Assembly: GCA_007674295.1 (NCBI GenBank)
Contig: CM017450.1
Location: 172,978 to 236,977, forward strand
From: Antonospora locustae
Lineage: Eukaryota; Microsporidia
Length of the DNA: 64,000 nucleotides
Reading direction: 5' to 3'
Shown: piece after piece, positions 54,677 to 63,593 of the stretch
Numbering within the stretch: position 1 is the stretch's first letter
Layout of the letters: each line of letters opens with the position of its first letter
Notes under the pieces: generated by a model
Told to the model about the DNA's origin: nothing
Databases searched by the model: none
The model's input: the letters and a program-made list of their open reading frames with translations, nothing else
Program-made: the position numbers and the translations under genes

Positions 54677-55460
54677 TGATTTGGATTCTTGAAGTAGCAA
54701 GTGCAGAGCTTAGTTACGCATCAAAGCTTCTTAAAGAAATACCAAAAGAGGTGTTTGAAAATGAGAACTTGAAGATTCTTGACCTTAGTTTCAACAAAAT
54801 AACAGCACTTTTGGAAAAAATAGTATACCTGTAGCAATTGTAAATGCTTTTATCTTATGCATAACGAACTGAAGTAACTTCCGGAGAAAATAGGAGACCT
54901 CTCGATGCTCTAGGGGCTTGATCTTAGTTGCAACAAGCTGACAGCACTCTCAAAGAGCATAGGCAACCTGTTGCAGCTGTGTGTGCTTTATCTTAACAGT
55001 AACGAACTGAGTACTCTCCCTTACAAAATAGCGGATCTTCCAAGAATCACGATGCTCAACATAACAAACAACCCTCTTTTCAAGCATGGCAGGATCACAG
55101 TGAGCGGCTCAGAGACAATTTCTTCTCTCTCAGAACGAAATTGAAGGTCCTGTCACAGTGATCGACAAGGACGACGTGTACAAAAGACTCAGAGAGATCT
55201 TCTCCACTGTATCCTGCCGAGATGTCCTGACAGGCAGATGGTGTGTCTAGCTATAGTATATCGAGCACTGTACGTGGGAGTGCTGAAGAGCATCGTTCTG
55301 GACGTTCTAGTGACGCTGGGACAGGCTACACGGAACGTTCACGTGCTCAACATGTGGCGACACAGACTACAAGACGGGCTGGACCATATGCACAGAGTGT
55401 GTGTCGCAAGTAGGCACTAGAGACCAGCAAGCACACTGCAGGCTTACAATATAGAGAAGG
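54677..55460 (+). pseudogene. Decayed copy of LRR gene A
   Basis: Starts ATGATTTGGATTCTTGAAGT, matching gene A's ILEVA segment, then reads IPKEVFENENLKILDLSFNKIT before a TAG at about 54833. Three or four LRR remnants follow with further stops and phase changes, then a stretch matching gene A around the GSETISSLSERN region and PDRQM-CLA, with deletions (gene A is about 300 bp longer here), and finally a match to gene A's end and spacer near 55440. No intact frame remains. It is a non-functional relic, read from its alignment to gene A. Confidence 0.85.
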
Positions 55461-55685
55461 AAGATACGTGAAATGGCATGGACACGAGCACAGCAGCATC
55501 AGGCAGATGAGCAAATAAAGGATCTTTCTACATCCGTCACATTCAAGCGGAGTCTCCAGCACACACAGTCAGCCTGCGTCCAAAAGAGTGCCAGCACTGC
55601 TAGGTACATCATAGAGTCTGTGCAGATGTGTGCAAGAATGAAGTGACAGCACCATCACCGCATTTACGACGATAAAAAACAGCCC

Positions 55686-57440
55686 ATGTACCTGCAGAGA
55701 ATGGTGTGCATGGGAATGCATGTGCTGTGTTGTCTCGGCACACAGGACATCAGCATGCATCCAGACGAAAGTGCACTCACCGTGCACCTCTCCAACGAGT
55801 ATGAAGTCAAGTCTGTGGAAGAAAAGGGAGACATGGACAAAGAGAAAGCATACAGAGTCGACATGTGTGTTCTGTGGGACAGAGATGTGTTTGGCAGGGC
55901 AGTCGAGATGCTTGGAGGACAGCAGGGCCACGTCGATGTCGAGGAGGTGGAGACGATTCTGAGAGCAATGGCCGGTCTGAGCACAGGCACAGAGAGTGCA
56001 CAAGTGCGCGACACAAGAGGTGCAGTGGAGGTTCTGTGGGACAGAGAGGTGTTTGGCAAGGCAATCGAAAAGCTTGGAGGACTGCAGAGCAAGGTCGATG
56101 CTGAGAAGATGGAGGCGATTCTGCATGCAATGGCATACCAGAGCACAGATAGAGTCGAGATGCTGCATGTGTCTGTGTACATGATGACAGTAGCAGAATG
56201 GAGCAGGGGGAGTTACAAGGTCCTGTGTGAAGGACATATCTTTGAGAAAACATACAGCATATTGATCAGAAACGAGCAGGAGGAAGTGAATGCATACGAC
56301 ATAGTGAAGATTCTGCATCTGATGGATGATCTGAAGATACAAAAAGAATGGAAGGAGGCGTGCGATGACAAGCTAGCAAGAAAGACAATGAAAGACTGTA
56401 AAGAGGCAGCAGCAGAATACACAATGACGTTCGTAAAAAAAGTAGTAAAGCTATGGAAATTCCTGTTTTCACACGTGCAGGATCTTCAAGGACTGTTTGT
56501 GGAAAGAAAGACAAAGGAAGACCAAAAGGAGACAGCAATGGGAGACATCGAGAATATCGGAAAAGAGCTGGTGAAAGAGACTCGAAAGATAGACAACTTC
56601 TTTTTATACACTCAAGATCTTCTGAGATTGTTTGCAGAAAAGCACGGAATGCGTTTGACTGTGGATGATGAGAGAAAGACACTATGTCTTCGGCGCAGTC
56701 TTAGGAAGAAAGAGCAGAGAGAGAAGAGAATAGAAGACTTAGTGCTGGGAGTGGAGGTGAGCGAGGAGTACAGAAGGCGGACAGAAATGCAGTGCGTTGC
56801 AGAGATGCTGAGAGAGGTGATGGGCATAGCAGTGGAGGTGAACATAGAGGAGTGGAAACCAGAAAACAGAGAGATGCCGAGTAGGATTATTTCTAAGGCA
56901 AAGAAGACTGGATTGAGAATAAAGTGCGGGAAAGTAAATCCAAAAGCGATCGCACAGCACATGCAGAAGCTGAAGAACAATATACTGGAGCTGGATGTAT
57001 CGTCGAACAGAAACCTAAGCGACGAAGACTGGAAGACAGTGGGTGAGATGACAGGTCTTGAGAGGCTGGACATAAGCAATTGTAGCATACAAGCAGGAAT
57101 GATCGCAAAGTACATGCAGAATCTGAATCTCGTAGAGCTGGATGTGTCGTCAAACACAAGCCTAAACGACAAAGACTGGGAGACAGTAGGAGAGATGACA
57201 AATCTCGAGAGGCTGAACATAAGACTTTGTGATGTACAAGGTGGAACGATCGCAAAGTGCATGCAAAATCTGAATTTCGTAGAACTGGATGTCTCATGGA
57301 ACACAAGCCTAAGCAACAAAGACTGGGAGACAGTGGGAGAGATGACAAATCTCAAGAAGCTGAACATAAGTGGCTGTGGCATACAAGAAGAGCAGTTTTC
57401 GAGATATCTTGGAAGACTCAGATGTTACATAGAAAAATAG
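55686..57440 (+). CDS. LRR gene B', predicted secreted BTB-like/LRR protein
   Basis: A 584-residue protein, shorter paralogue of gene B. An N-terminal hydrophobic stretch (MVCMGMHVLCCLGT) suggests a signal peptide. Three ~50-residue BTB-like modules follow (about 55-225: each with WDRDVFGRAVEMLGG-type and VEEVETILRAMA-type halves). A segment not in B (about 240-300, with VKLWKFLFSHVQDLQGLF) looks like an internal duplication of the following FFLYTQDLLRLF block. The C-terminus has three LRR units (ELDVSSNRNLSDEDW type) and ends in a cap. ATG at 55686 follows CCC. Confidence 0.8.
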   Translation: MYLQRMVCMGMHVLCCLGTQDISMHPDESALTVHLSNEYEVKSVEEKGDMDKEKAYRVDMCVLWDRDVFGRAVEMLGGQQGHVDVEEVETILRAMAGLSTGTESAQVRDTRGAVEVLWDREVFGKAIEKLGGLQSKVDAEKMEAILHAMAYQSTDRVEMLHVSVYMMTVAEWSRGSYKVLCEGHIFEKTYSILIRNEQEEVNAYDIVKILHLMDDLKIQKEWKEACDDKLARKTMKDCKEAAAEYTMTFVKKVVKLWKFLFSHVQDLQGLFVERKTKEDQKETAMGDIENIGKELVKETRKIDNFFLYTQDLLRLFAEKHGMRLTVDDERKTLCLRRSLRKKEQREKRIEDLVLGVEVSEEYRRRTEMQCVAEMLREVMGIAVEVNIEEWKPENREMPSRIISKAKKTGLRIKCGKVNPKAIAQHMQKLKNNILELDVSSNRNLSDEDWKTVGEMTGLERLDISNCSIQAGMIAKYMQNLNLVELDVSSNTSLNDKDWETVGEMTNLERLNIRLCDVQGGTIAKCMQNLNFVELDVSWNTSLSNKDWETVGEMTNLKKLNISGCGIQEEQFSRYLGRLRCYIEK

Positions 57441-58494
57441 CATCTCGAAAGAGAAAACCAACACGAGGTGCCAGAACAGCCGGCCGAAAAGACACTGTGT
57501 TGGCCATGTACAGCCAAGGCCTGCAAGTCACACAGTGTCTCTGCACTTTGGTAACAGCCAGCGAGGAGACTGGTGTGTCCAAGAGCAGCAAGCACGGATG
57601 CGCTGGACCAAATGGCAGCAAGAGCAGCACATCTAAATAAATTTTCACAACGGGCCACAGTCCTTTTCGCGAGGCATTGTCCAGTCAACTGTCAGTGTTC
57701 TTCAACTCGTCCGGAGGAAGTCTGGCAAAGATGCGAGGATGGAAGCCATGTCAGATGACTGATCTGGACAACGAGCAGGTCGCGCGATCCAGCACAAAAG
57801 AAGAAAACCTGTTTAGACGTGCACACCAAAGCAGGAGTCACGAGAACAGGAGATGACTGGAGAGAGCACAAAAAGAAGGTCGCGCAAACACGACAAGATC
57901 GAGAGGTGGACAGAAATGCAATGACATGCATTTATGAGAGTTGTCAAAAAAGGAGCACATAGCACGCAACAAGTGAAACGTATTCCAGGAATAGCACAAC
58001 ATAGAGAGGTATGCTGTTGATTTCCCTGGAATGATAGCATTTCAGTTCAAGCCGTTGGATGCGTCCTTGCACGTTCCACCATGCAGCCAAAGAGCTCGGA
58101 AAGACCACACCAGTTTTTCAGCGTACCACCAGATGGAGCCAGTGCAGTTGAGGGGTTTTCGGGAAGTTTTCAGCTGGCAAGGTCAAGACATCAGCTCTTT
58201 GAGGACAGACACACGTTGTACACGGTCTAGACTGCAGCATATGCAGAGCATACAGTAGAGACACGAGCAGCGACACGTTGCAACAGCACCATAACATTTC
58301 CAAACTGGAGAACCATCTCAAGGCATCACAGGGTCACAGCCCACACTGTGCCGTTGCACTAGAGTTCGCGGTGGTTTGTTTTTCGACACCAGAGGACTTT
58401 CTTTTCCTTGACACAAGACAGCGGACCTGTAATCAGATGTCAATTCTATACGCTTCTGTCATGACAAGTAATCAAGAGAACGAAATATATACCC
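57441..58494. other. About 1050 bp between the cassette copies
   Basis: The first ~200 bp matches the sequence after gene B (63594 onward), so it belongs to the duplicated unit: shared GCCAGAACAGCCG/GCCAGGACAGCCG-type stretches and the GCGCTGGACC box. The middle has no gene with protein features. The last ~120 bp matches the start of the other copy. No RNA gene is seen. Confidence 0.5.
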
Positions 58495-61002
58495 ATGATC
58501 AGAAATGCAGCATATGTCGCACTTGCACTGGTGCAAATACTTGAAGTGGCAGGAACGAGTCTTAACTACAGAGGAAGATGTCTTCAAAAGATACCAAGAG
58601 AGGTGTTTGAAGCCAAGGACTTGGAGGAGCTTGATCTCAGTGGCAACCGACTGACAGAACTTCCAGAAGAAATTGAAAATCTGTCGATGCTGAAGAAGCT
58701 TGGTCTTGGTGGCAACCAGCTGACAGCACTTCCAGAGGCAATAGGACGTCTGGAGAGACTGCAAGTGCTTTGTCTTGATAAAAACCAGCTGACAGCACTT
58801 CCAGAGGCAATAGGACGTCTGGAGAGGCTGCAAGTGCTTTGTCTTATTGGCAACCAGCTGACAGCACTTCCAGAGGCAATAGGACGTCTGGAAAGACTGC
58901 AAATGCTTTATCTTGATAATAACCAGCTGACAACACTTCCCGAGGAAATAGGACGTCTGGAGAGGCTGCAAATGCTTCATATTATGTGTAATGAACTAAC
59001 AGCAATTCCCGAGAGCATAGGAGGTCTGTCAATGCTGAAAGACCTTCGTCTTTATCACAACAAACTGACAGCACTTCCAGAGACAATAGGACGTCTGGAA
59101 AGGCTGCAAATACTTTATCTTAGTGGAAACAAGCTGACCGCACTTCCCGGGGCAATAGGAGATCTGTCGATGCTGCAAATGCTTGATCTTAGTGGCAACA
59201 AACTATCGGCACTTCCCGAGACAATAGGACGCCTGGAGAGGCTGCAAATGCTTTATCTTAGTGGCAACCAGCTGACAGCACTTCCTGAGAGTATAGGAGA
59301 TCTGTCGATGCTGCAAATGCTTGATCTTAGCGGAAACGAGCTATTGGCTCTTCCAGAGAGCATAGGATGTCTGGAGAGACTGCAGAAGCTTTGTCTTGAT
59401 AACAACCAGCTGACAGCACTTCCTGAGAGTATAGGAGATCTCTCGATGCTGCAAATGCTTTATCTTAGTGGAAACAAGCTATCGGCACTTCCAGAGGTAA
59501 TAGGACGCCTGGAGAGACTGCAGGAGCTTTGTATTGGTGGCAACCAGCTGACAGCACTTCCCGAGAGTATAGGAGATCTCTCGATACTGCAAGCACTTCA
59601 TATTATGTGTAATGAACTAACAGCACTTCCCGAGAGCATAGGACGTCTGGAGAGGCTCCAAGTGCTTTATCTGAGTGATAACAAGCTAGCAACATTTCCA
59701 GAGAGAATATGTGGTCTGTCACAGCTCCAAGTACTTAGTCTTAGTTGTAATGAACTGACAACGCTTTCGATGAGAATAGGCGAACTGTCACAGCTGCAGG
59801 TGCTTGACCTTAGAAACAATCAACTCACTTCGCTCCCGCACACAATGGCGGGACTCCTGGACATCAGGATGCTCGATCTCAGAAACAATCCCCTTGTGGA
59901 GCGCGGTGAGGGTGACACTCTTGGGTGGCGAGATCTCCTTGAGCGGCTCGGAGACAATGTCCTTCTCTCTCAGAACGAACTTGCAGGCCCAGTCACGGTG
60001 ATCAACGAGGACGACGTGTACAGAAGACTCAGAGAGGACACTCTCCACTGGAACATAGAGAGACTCCGGCACATCATCGTCGACAGTGTCTCACCCCCCA
60101 CACTCAGTGCACACGACCTTCTTGCCATCTGGACACAAAGACTAGCCGAACACGCACCGCCCACCACCGACGGAAGAGACATGGCAAGCTACATCAAGAC
60201 CGTCTACGGCATAGACGAAAATGCATTTAAAGGATGGAAAATGTATACAAAGTCGCTTGCAGAAACACAGGCCCTGCTCGAGGCAGTGCTGGTCAGGCTG
60301 AGAGACTGCACAAAGAATGCAGAGGCGTATGTGCCCGAGCTGTGCAAGGCTCTGTGGAGGTGCCCTGACAGGCAGAAGGCGTGTCTTGCCATGGTGTATC
60401 GAGCACTGTACGGGGGAGAGGACAGGGGCACGTTTGAGTCATTTGTGGAGCAGAGGGTGGGAGAGCTGAAGAGCATTGTTCTGGACGTTGTGGTGACGCC
60501 GGGACAGGCCACAGAGAATGTGCACGTGCACAACACGTGGCGATACATACTACGAGACAGGCTGGGCATACGCACGGAGTATGAGTCGCGAATGGGCACG
60601 TTCGATCAGGACATTTACGGGGGCAGTGTGGGTAACGTGCTGGATGTGTTTTACAGAAAGTTCACGCCGTTGTACGTGATACGGAAGCTGGGCGAGGAGA
60701 TCAACGAGAGCGAGAAATGGCTGGTGGAGGCAGGGGCGTATCTGAGCGGAAGGCTAGGCGACGAGGAGTATGCAAGAAGGGTGTTTGAGTATGCGGAAGA
60801 GGAAGATATCGAGTACATGAACCCAGAGAGAATCAGCGAGAAGGGCGTCGAGGACATTCTGGTGGACATGGGCATTCTGGTGCGGCGCAGAAAGAGAGAA
60901 GAGGAGAGCACAGAACAACCAAAGACCAGCAAGCGGAGAAAAAGAGGTCATGAGACAGTCAGGTGCAGAAACCAGCAGGCACGGCGCAGGCTTACGAGAT
61001 AG
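58495..61002 (+). CDS. LRR gene A, predicted secreted LRR protein with basic tail
   Basis: An 835-residue protein. A signal peptide (MIRNAAYVALALVQILEVAG) is followed by a capping segment and 18 nearly identical 23-residue LRRs (residues 41-454) with the pattern LxxLxLxxNxLTALPExIGxL. Residues about 455-790 form a domain I do not recognise, including CPDRQKACLAMVYRAL and GELKSIVLDVVVTPGQA. The last ~40 residues are very basic (RRRKREEE, SKRRKRGHE), NLS-like. The repeats are far more uniform than normal LRR proteins, a sign of recent expansion. ATG at 58495 follows ACCC. The function is unknown; a secreted host-directed role is inference. Confidence 0.85.
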   Translation: MIRNAAYVALALVQILEVAGTSLNYRGRCLQKIPREVFEAKDLEELDLSGNRLTELPEEIENLSMLKKLGLGGNQLTALPEAIGRLERLQVLCLDKNQLTALPEAIGRLERLQVLCLIGNQLTALPEAIGRLERLQMLYLDNNQLTTLPEEIGRLERLQMLHIMCNELTAIPESIGGLSMLKDLRLYHNKLTALPETIGRLERLQILYLSGNKLTALPGAIGDLSMLQMLDLSGNKLSALPETIGRLERLQMLYLSGNQLTALPESIGDLSMLQMLDLSGNELLALPESIGCLERLQKLCLDNNQLTALPESIGDLSMLQMLYLSGNKLSALPEVIGRLERLQELCIGGNQLTALPESIGDLSILQALHIMCNELTALPESIGRLERLQVLYLSDNKLATFPERICGLSQLQVLSLSCNELTTLSMRIGELSQLQVLDLRNNQLTSLPHTMAGLLDIRMLDLRNNPLVERGEGDTLGWRDLLERLGDNVLLSQNELAGPVTVINEDDVYRRLREDTLHWNIERLRHIIVDSVSPPTLSAHDLLAIWTQRLAEHAPPTTDGRDMASYIKTVYGIDENAFKGWKMYTKSLAETQALLEAVLVRLRDCTKNAEAYVPELCKALWRCPDRQKACLAMVYRALYGGEDRGTFESFVEQRVGELKSIVLDVVVTPGQATENVHVHNTWRYILRDRLGIRTEYESRMGTFDQDIYGGSVGNVLDVFYRKFTPLYVIRKLGEEINESEKWLVEAGAYLSGRLGDEEYARRVFEYAEEEDIEYMNPERISEKGVEDILVDMGILVRRRKREEESTEQPKTSKRRKRGHETVRCRNQQARRRLTR
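58615..59856 (+). repeat. 18 tandem 69-bp LRR-coding repeats
   Basis: 18 contiguous 69-bp units in gene A. From about unit 8 to 15 they alternate between an ERLQ-type and a SMLQ-type start, giving a 138-bp higher-order repeat. Units 6 and 15 share a block (CTTCATATTATGTGTAATGA...) over about 45 bp that is almost identical, so exchange between units is likely. Confidence 0.9.
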
Positions 61003-61247
61003 AGAATGAGCACGATCAGAAAGCACAAGAACACAGTGCGACATGGAGATGAACAAATAAAGGACTTTCTACATTTATCATATTCGAGCGCGAGTCACCA
61101 GCACAACCAGTCAACCTGCGTCCAAAGAGAGACAGACAGCTAGGCACATCATCGAGTATGTGGAAGTGAGCGCATGAATGAGGTGACAGCACACAACGGC
61201 AGAATGACAGCACCTTCACCGCATTTAAAGACGATAAAAAACAACCC

Positions 61248-63593
61248 ATGTATCTGCAGAGAATTGTGTGCCTGGGAATGCATGTGCTGTGTTGTCTCGG
61301 CACACAGGACATCAGTACGCTACTAGACGAGAGTGCACTCACCGTTCACCTCTCCAACGAGTATGAAGTCAGGTTTATGGACGAAAAGGGAAATATGGTA
61401 AAGAAGAAAACGTACATACTCGATGTCTGTTTTCAATGGGACAGAGATGTGTTTGGCAGGGCAGTTGAAATGCTTGAAGGACAGCAAAGCCACGTGAGTG
61501 CCGAAAGGGTGGAGACGATTCTGAGAGCAATGGCTGGTCAGAGCACAGACACAGAGAGTGCAGACGTGCACGATGCAGGAGGTGCAGTGGAGGTTCAGTG
61601 GAACAGAGACAAGTTTGACAGTGTAGTCCAAACGCATGGAGAGAGACTGCAGAGCCACATGGATGCCGAGGAGGTGGAGGCGATTCTGCATGCAATGGCA
61701 TACCAGAGCACAGGGAAAGTCGACATTGTGCGTGTGTCTTACTACATGAGAAGAGTAGCAAAGTGTAGCAGGGGAAGTTACGAAATCATGTATGACAGAA
61801 AGATATTTGACAAGACATACAATATAATGATCGAAAAGAAGCAGGAGAAAGTGAATGCAGACGACATGGTGAAGATTCTGCATCTGATCGATTATCTGAA
61901 GATAGAAGAGAAGTGGAAATGGGCGTGCTATGACAAGCTGGCAAGAAAGACAAAGGAAGACTACAAAGAGGCAGCAGCAGGATTGGTGAAAGAGTATGTA
62001 AAGCCACAAAGCTTCTTGTTGTACATACAGTGTCTTCTGAGACTGTTTGCAAAAGAGCACGGAGTGAACTTGACAATAGACGAGAAGAGAAAGACACTCA
62101 ATCATCTACGCAGTATTAGCAATAAAAAACGGAAAGATAACAGGACAAAGGAGTCGGTGCTGAGAGTGGAGGTGAGCGACAAGTACAGAAAACAGACAGG
62201 GGTGCAGCGAGTGGCGGAGGTGTTGATGGAGGTGATGGGCACAGCAGTGGAGGTGGACATAGAGGAGTGGAAGCCAGAAGACAGAGGAATGCTGGAAAGG
62301 ATCATTTCCAAGGGAAAGGAGACAGTGCTGAGAATAAAGTGCAGTAAAGTAAAGCCAGGAGCGATCGCACAGCACATGTGGAAGCTGAAGAACAATGTCG
62401 TGGAGCTGGATGTTTCAGAAAACCATCTAAGCGACAAAGACTGGAAGACAGTGGGAGAGATGACAAGTCTCCAGTGGCTGAACATGAGTGATTGTAATAT
62501 ACAAGCAGGAACAATCGCAAAGCACATGCAGAAGCTGAACATTGTAGAGCTGGATGTGTCGTGGAACAGAAACCTGAGCGACAAAGACTGGAAGACAGTG
62601 GGAAAGATGAGAAGACTTGGAAGGCTGAACACAAGAGGTTGTAACATACAAGCAGAAACAGTCGCACAGCACATGCAGAAGCTGAACCTTTTAGAGCTGG
62701 ATGTCACGTGGAACGGAAACCTAAGCGACAAAGACTGGAAGACAGTGGGAGAGATGACAAGGCTTAAGAGACTGATTATAGTGGAGAACTATAGTTTACA
62801 AGCAGGGACGATTGCACATCACATGCAGAAACTGAACCTTGTAGATCTGAATGTTTCAATGAACTCACTAAGCAACGAAGACTGGAAGACAGTAGGAGAG
62901 ATGACAAAGCTTGAGAGGCTAAACATGAATCGTTGTAACATACAAGCAGGAACAATCGCACAACACATGCAGAATCAGAACTTTGTAGAGCTGAATGTTA
63001 TGTGGAACAGAAACCTGTATGACGAAGACTGGAGAACAGTGGGAGAGATGACAAGGCTTGAGAGACTGTACATAGGTGGATGTAAGATACAAGAAGCAGC
63101 GATTGCACAGTACATGCAGAAGCTGAAGAACAATCTTGTCGAGCTGGATGTGTCGTGGAACAAAAACCTAAGCGACAAAGACTGGGAAACAGTGGGAGAG
63201 ATGACAAAGCTTGAGAAGCTGAACATAAGTGATTGTGGCATACAAGCAGGAGCGATCGCAAAGCACATGCAGAAGCTGAAGAACAATCTTGTTGAGCTGG
63301 ATGTTTCAAAGAACTACCTGTGTGACGAGGACTGGAAGACAGTGGGAGAGATGAAATGGCTTGAGAAGCTGAGCATAAGGGGTTGTGACATACAAGCAGG
63401 AACAATCGCACAGCACATGCAGAAGCTGAATCTTGTGGAGCTGGATGTATCGTGGAACAGACACCTGAGCGACAAAGACTGGAAGACAGTTGGAGAGATG
63501 ACAAAGCTTAAGAGGCTGAATACAAGGGGCTGTAAGATAAAAGAAGAGCAGTTTTCGAAATACTTTGCAAGACTCAGATATCGCATATACTAA
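61248..63593 (+). CDS. LRR gene B, predicted secreted BTB-like/LRR protein
   Basis: A 781-residue protein. N-terminal hydrophobic segment (IVCLGMHVLCCLGT) suggests a signal peptide. Residues about 53-225 are three related modules (FQWDRDVFGRAVEML, then VQWNRDKFDSVVQ, then IMYDRKIFDKTYNIM), each ending in a VEEVETILRAMA-type helix, the third followed by DYLKIEEKWKWAC; this pattern resembles the second half of BTB/POZ domains. Residues about 385-765 hold eight ~49-residue units, each with ELDVSWNRNLSDKDWKTVGEM and CNIQAGTIAQHMQKL, two LRRs per unit. The last unit ends in EEQFSKYFARLRY. ATG at 61248 follows CCC. Confidence 0.82.
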   Translation: MYLQRIVCLGMHVLCCLGTQDISTLLDESALTVHLSNEYEVRFMDEKGNMVKKKTYILDVCFQWDRDVFGRAVEMLEGQQSHVSAERVETILRAMAGQSTDTESADVHDAGGAVEVQWNRDKFDSVVQTHGERLQSHMDAEEVEAILHAMAYQSTGKVDIVRVSYYMRRVAKCSRGSYEIMYDRKIFDKTYNIMIEKKQEKVNADDMVKILHLIDYLKIEEKWKWACYDKLARKTKEDYKEAAAGLVKEYVKPQSFLLYIQCLLRLFAKEHGVNLTIDEKRKTLNHLRSISNKKRKDNRTKESVLRVEVSDKYRKQTGVQRVAEVLMEVMGTAVEVDIEEWKPEDRGMLERIISKGKETVLRIKCSKVKPGAIAQHMWKLKNNVVELDVSENHLSDKDWKTVGEMTSLQWLNMSDCNIQAGTIAKHMQKLNIVELDVSWNRNLSDKDWKTVGKMRRLGRLNTRGCNIQAETVAQHMQKLNLLELDVTWNGNLSDKDWKTVGEMTRLKRLIIVENYSLQAGTIAHHMQKLNLVDLNVSMNSLSNEDWKTVGEMTKLERLNMNRCNIQAGTIAQHMQNQNFVELNVMWNRNLYDEDWRTVGEMTRLERLYIGGCKIQEAAIAQYMQKLKNNLVELDVSWNKNLSDKDWETVGEMTKLEKLNISDCGIQAGAIAKHMQKLKNNLVELDVSKNYLCDEDWKTVGEMKWLEKLSIRGCDIQAGTIAQHMQKLNLVELDVSWNRHLSDKDWKTVGEMTKLKRLNTRGCKIKEEQFSKYFARLRYRIY
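62404..63550 (+). repeat. Eight ~147-bp LRR-coding units in gene B
   Basis: Eight units of about 147 bp, each encoding ELDV...DWKTVGEM... and a HMQKL helix. The last two codons of each pair differ more, so units are less uniform than in gene A. The paralogue B' has three such units at 56988-57400. Confidence 0.85.

Larger units (their letters stand above)
54677..57640 (+). repeat. Upstream copy of the A-B cassette
   Basis: Decayed A, a ~230-bp spacer with the shared CAAATAAAGGA motif, B' and its 3' flank. It corresponds to 58495-63785 in order and orientation, so the two form a direct tandem duplication with strong length change inside A and B. Confidence 0.85.

Noticed and set aside
55238..55420. 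Short open frame inside the A pseudogene as a separate gene
   Set aside because: It aligns to a middle part of gene A and lacks its own start context; it is a fragment of the relic.
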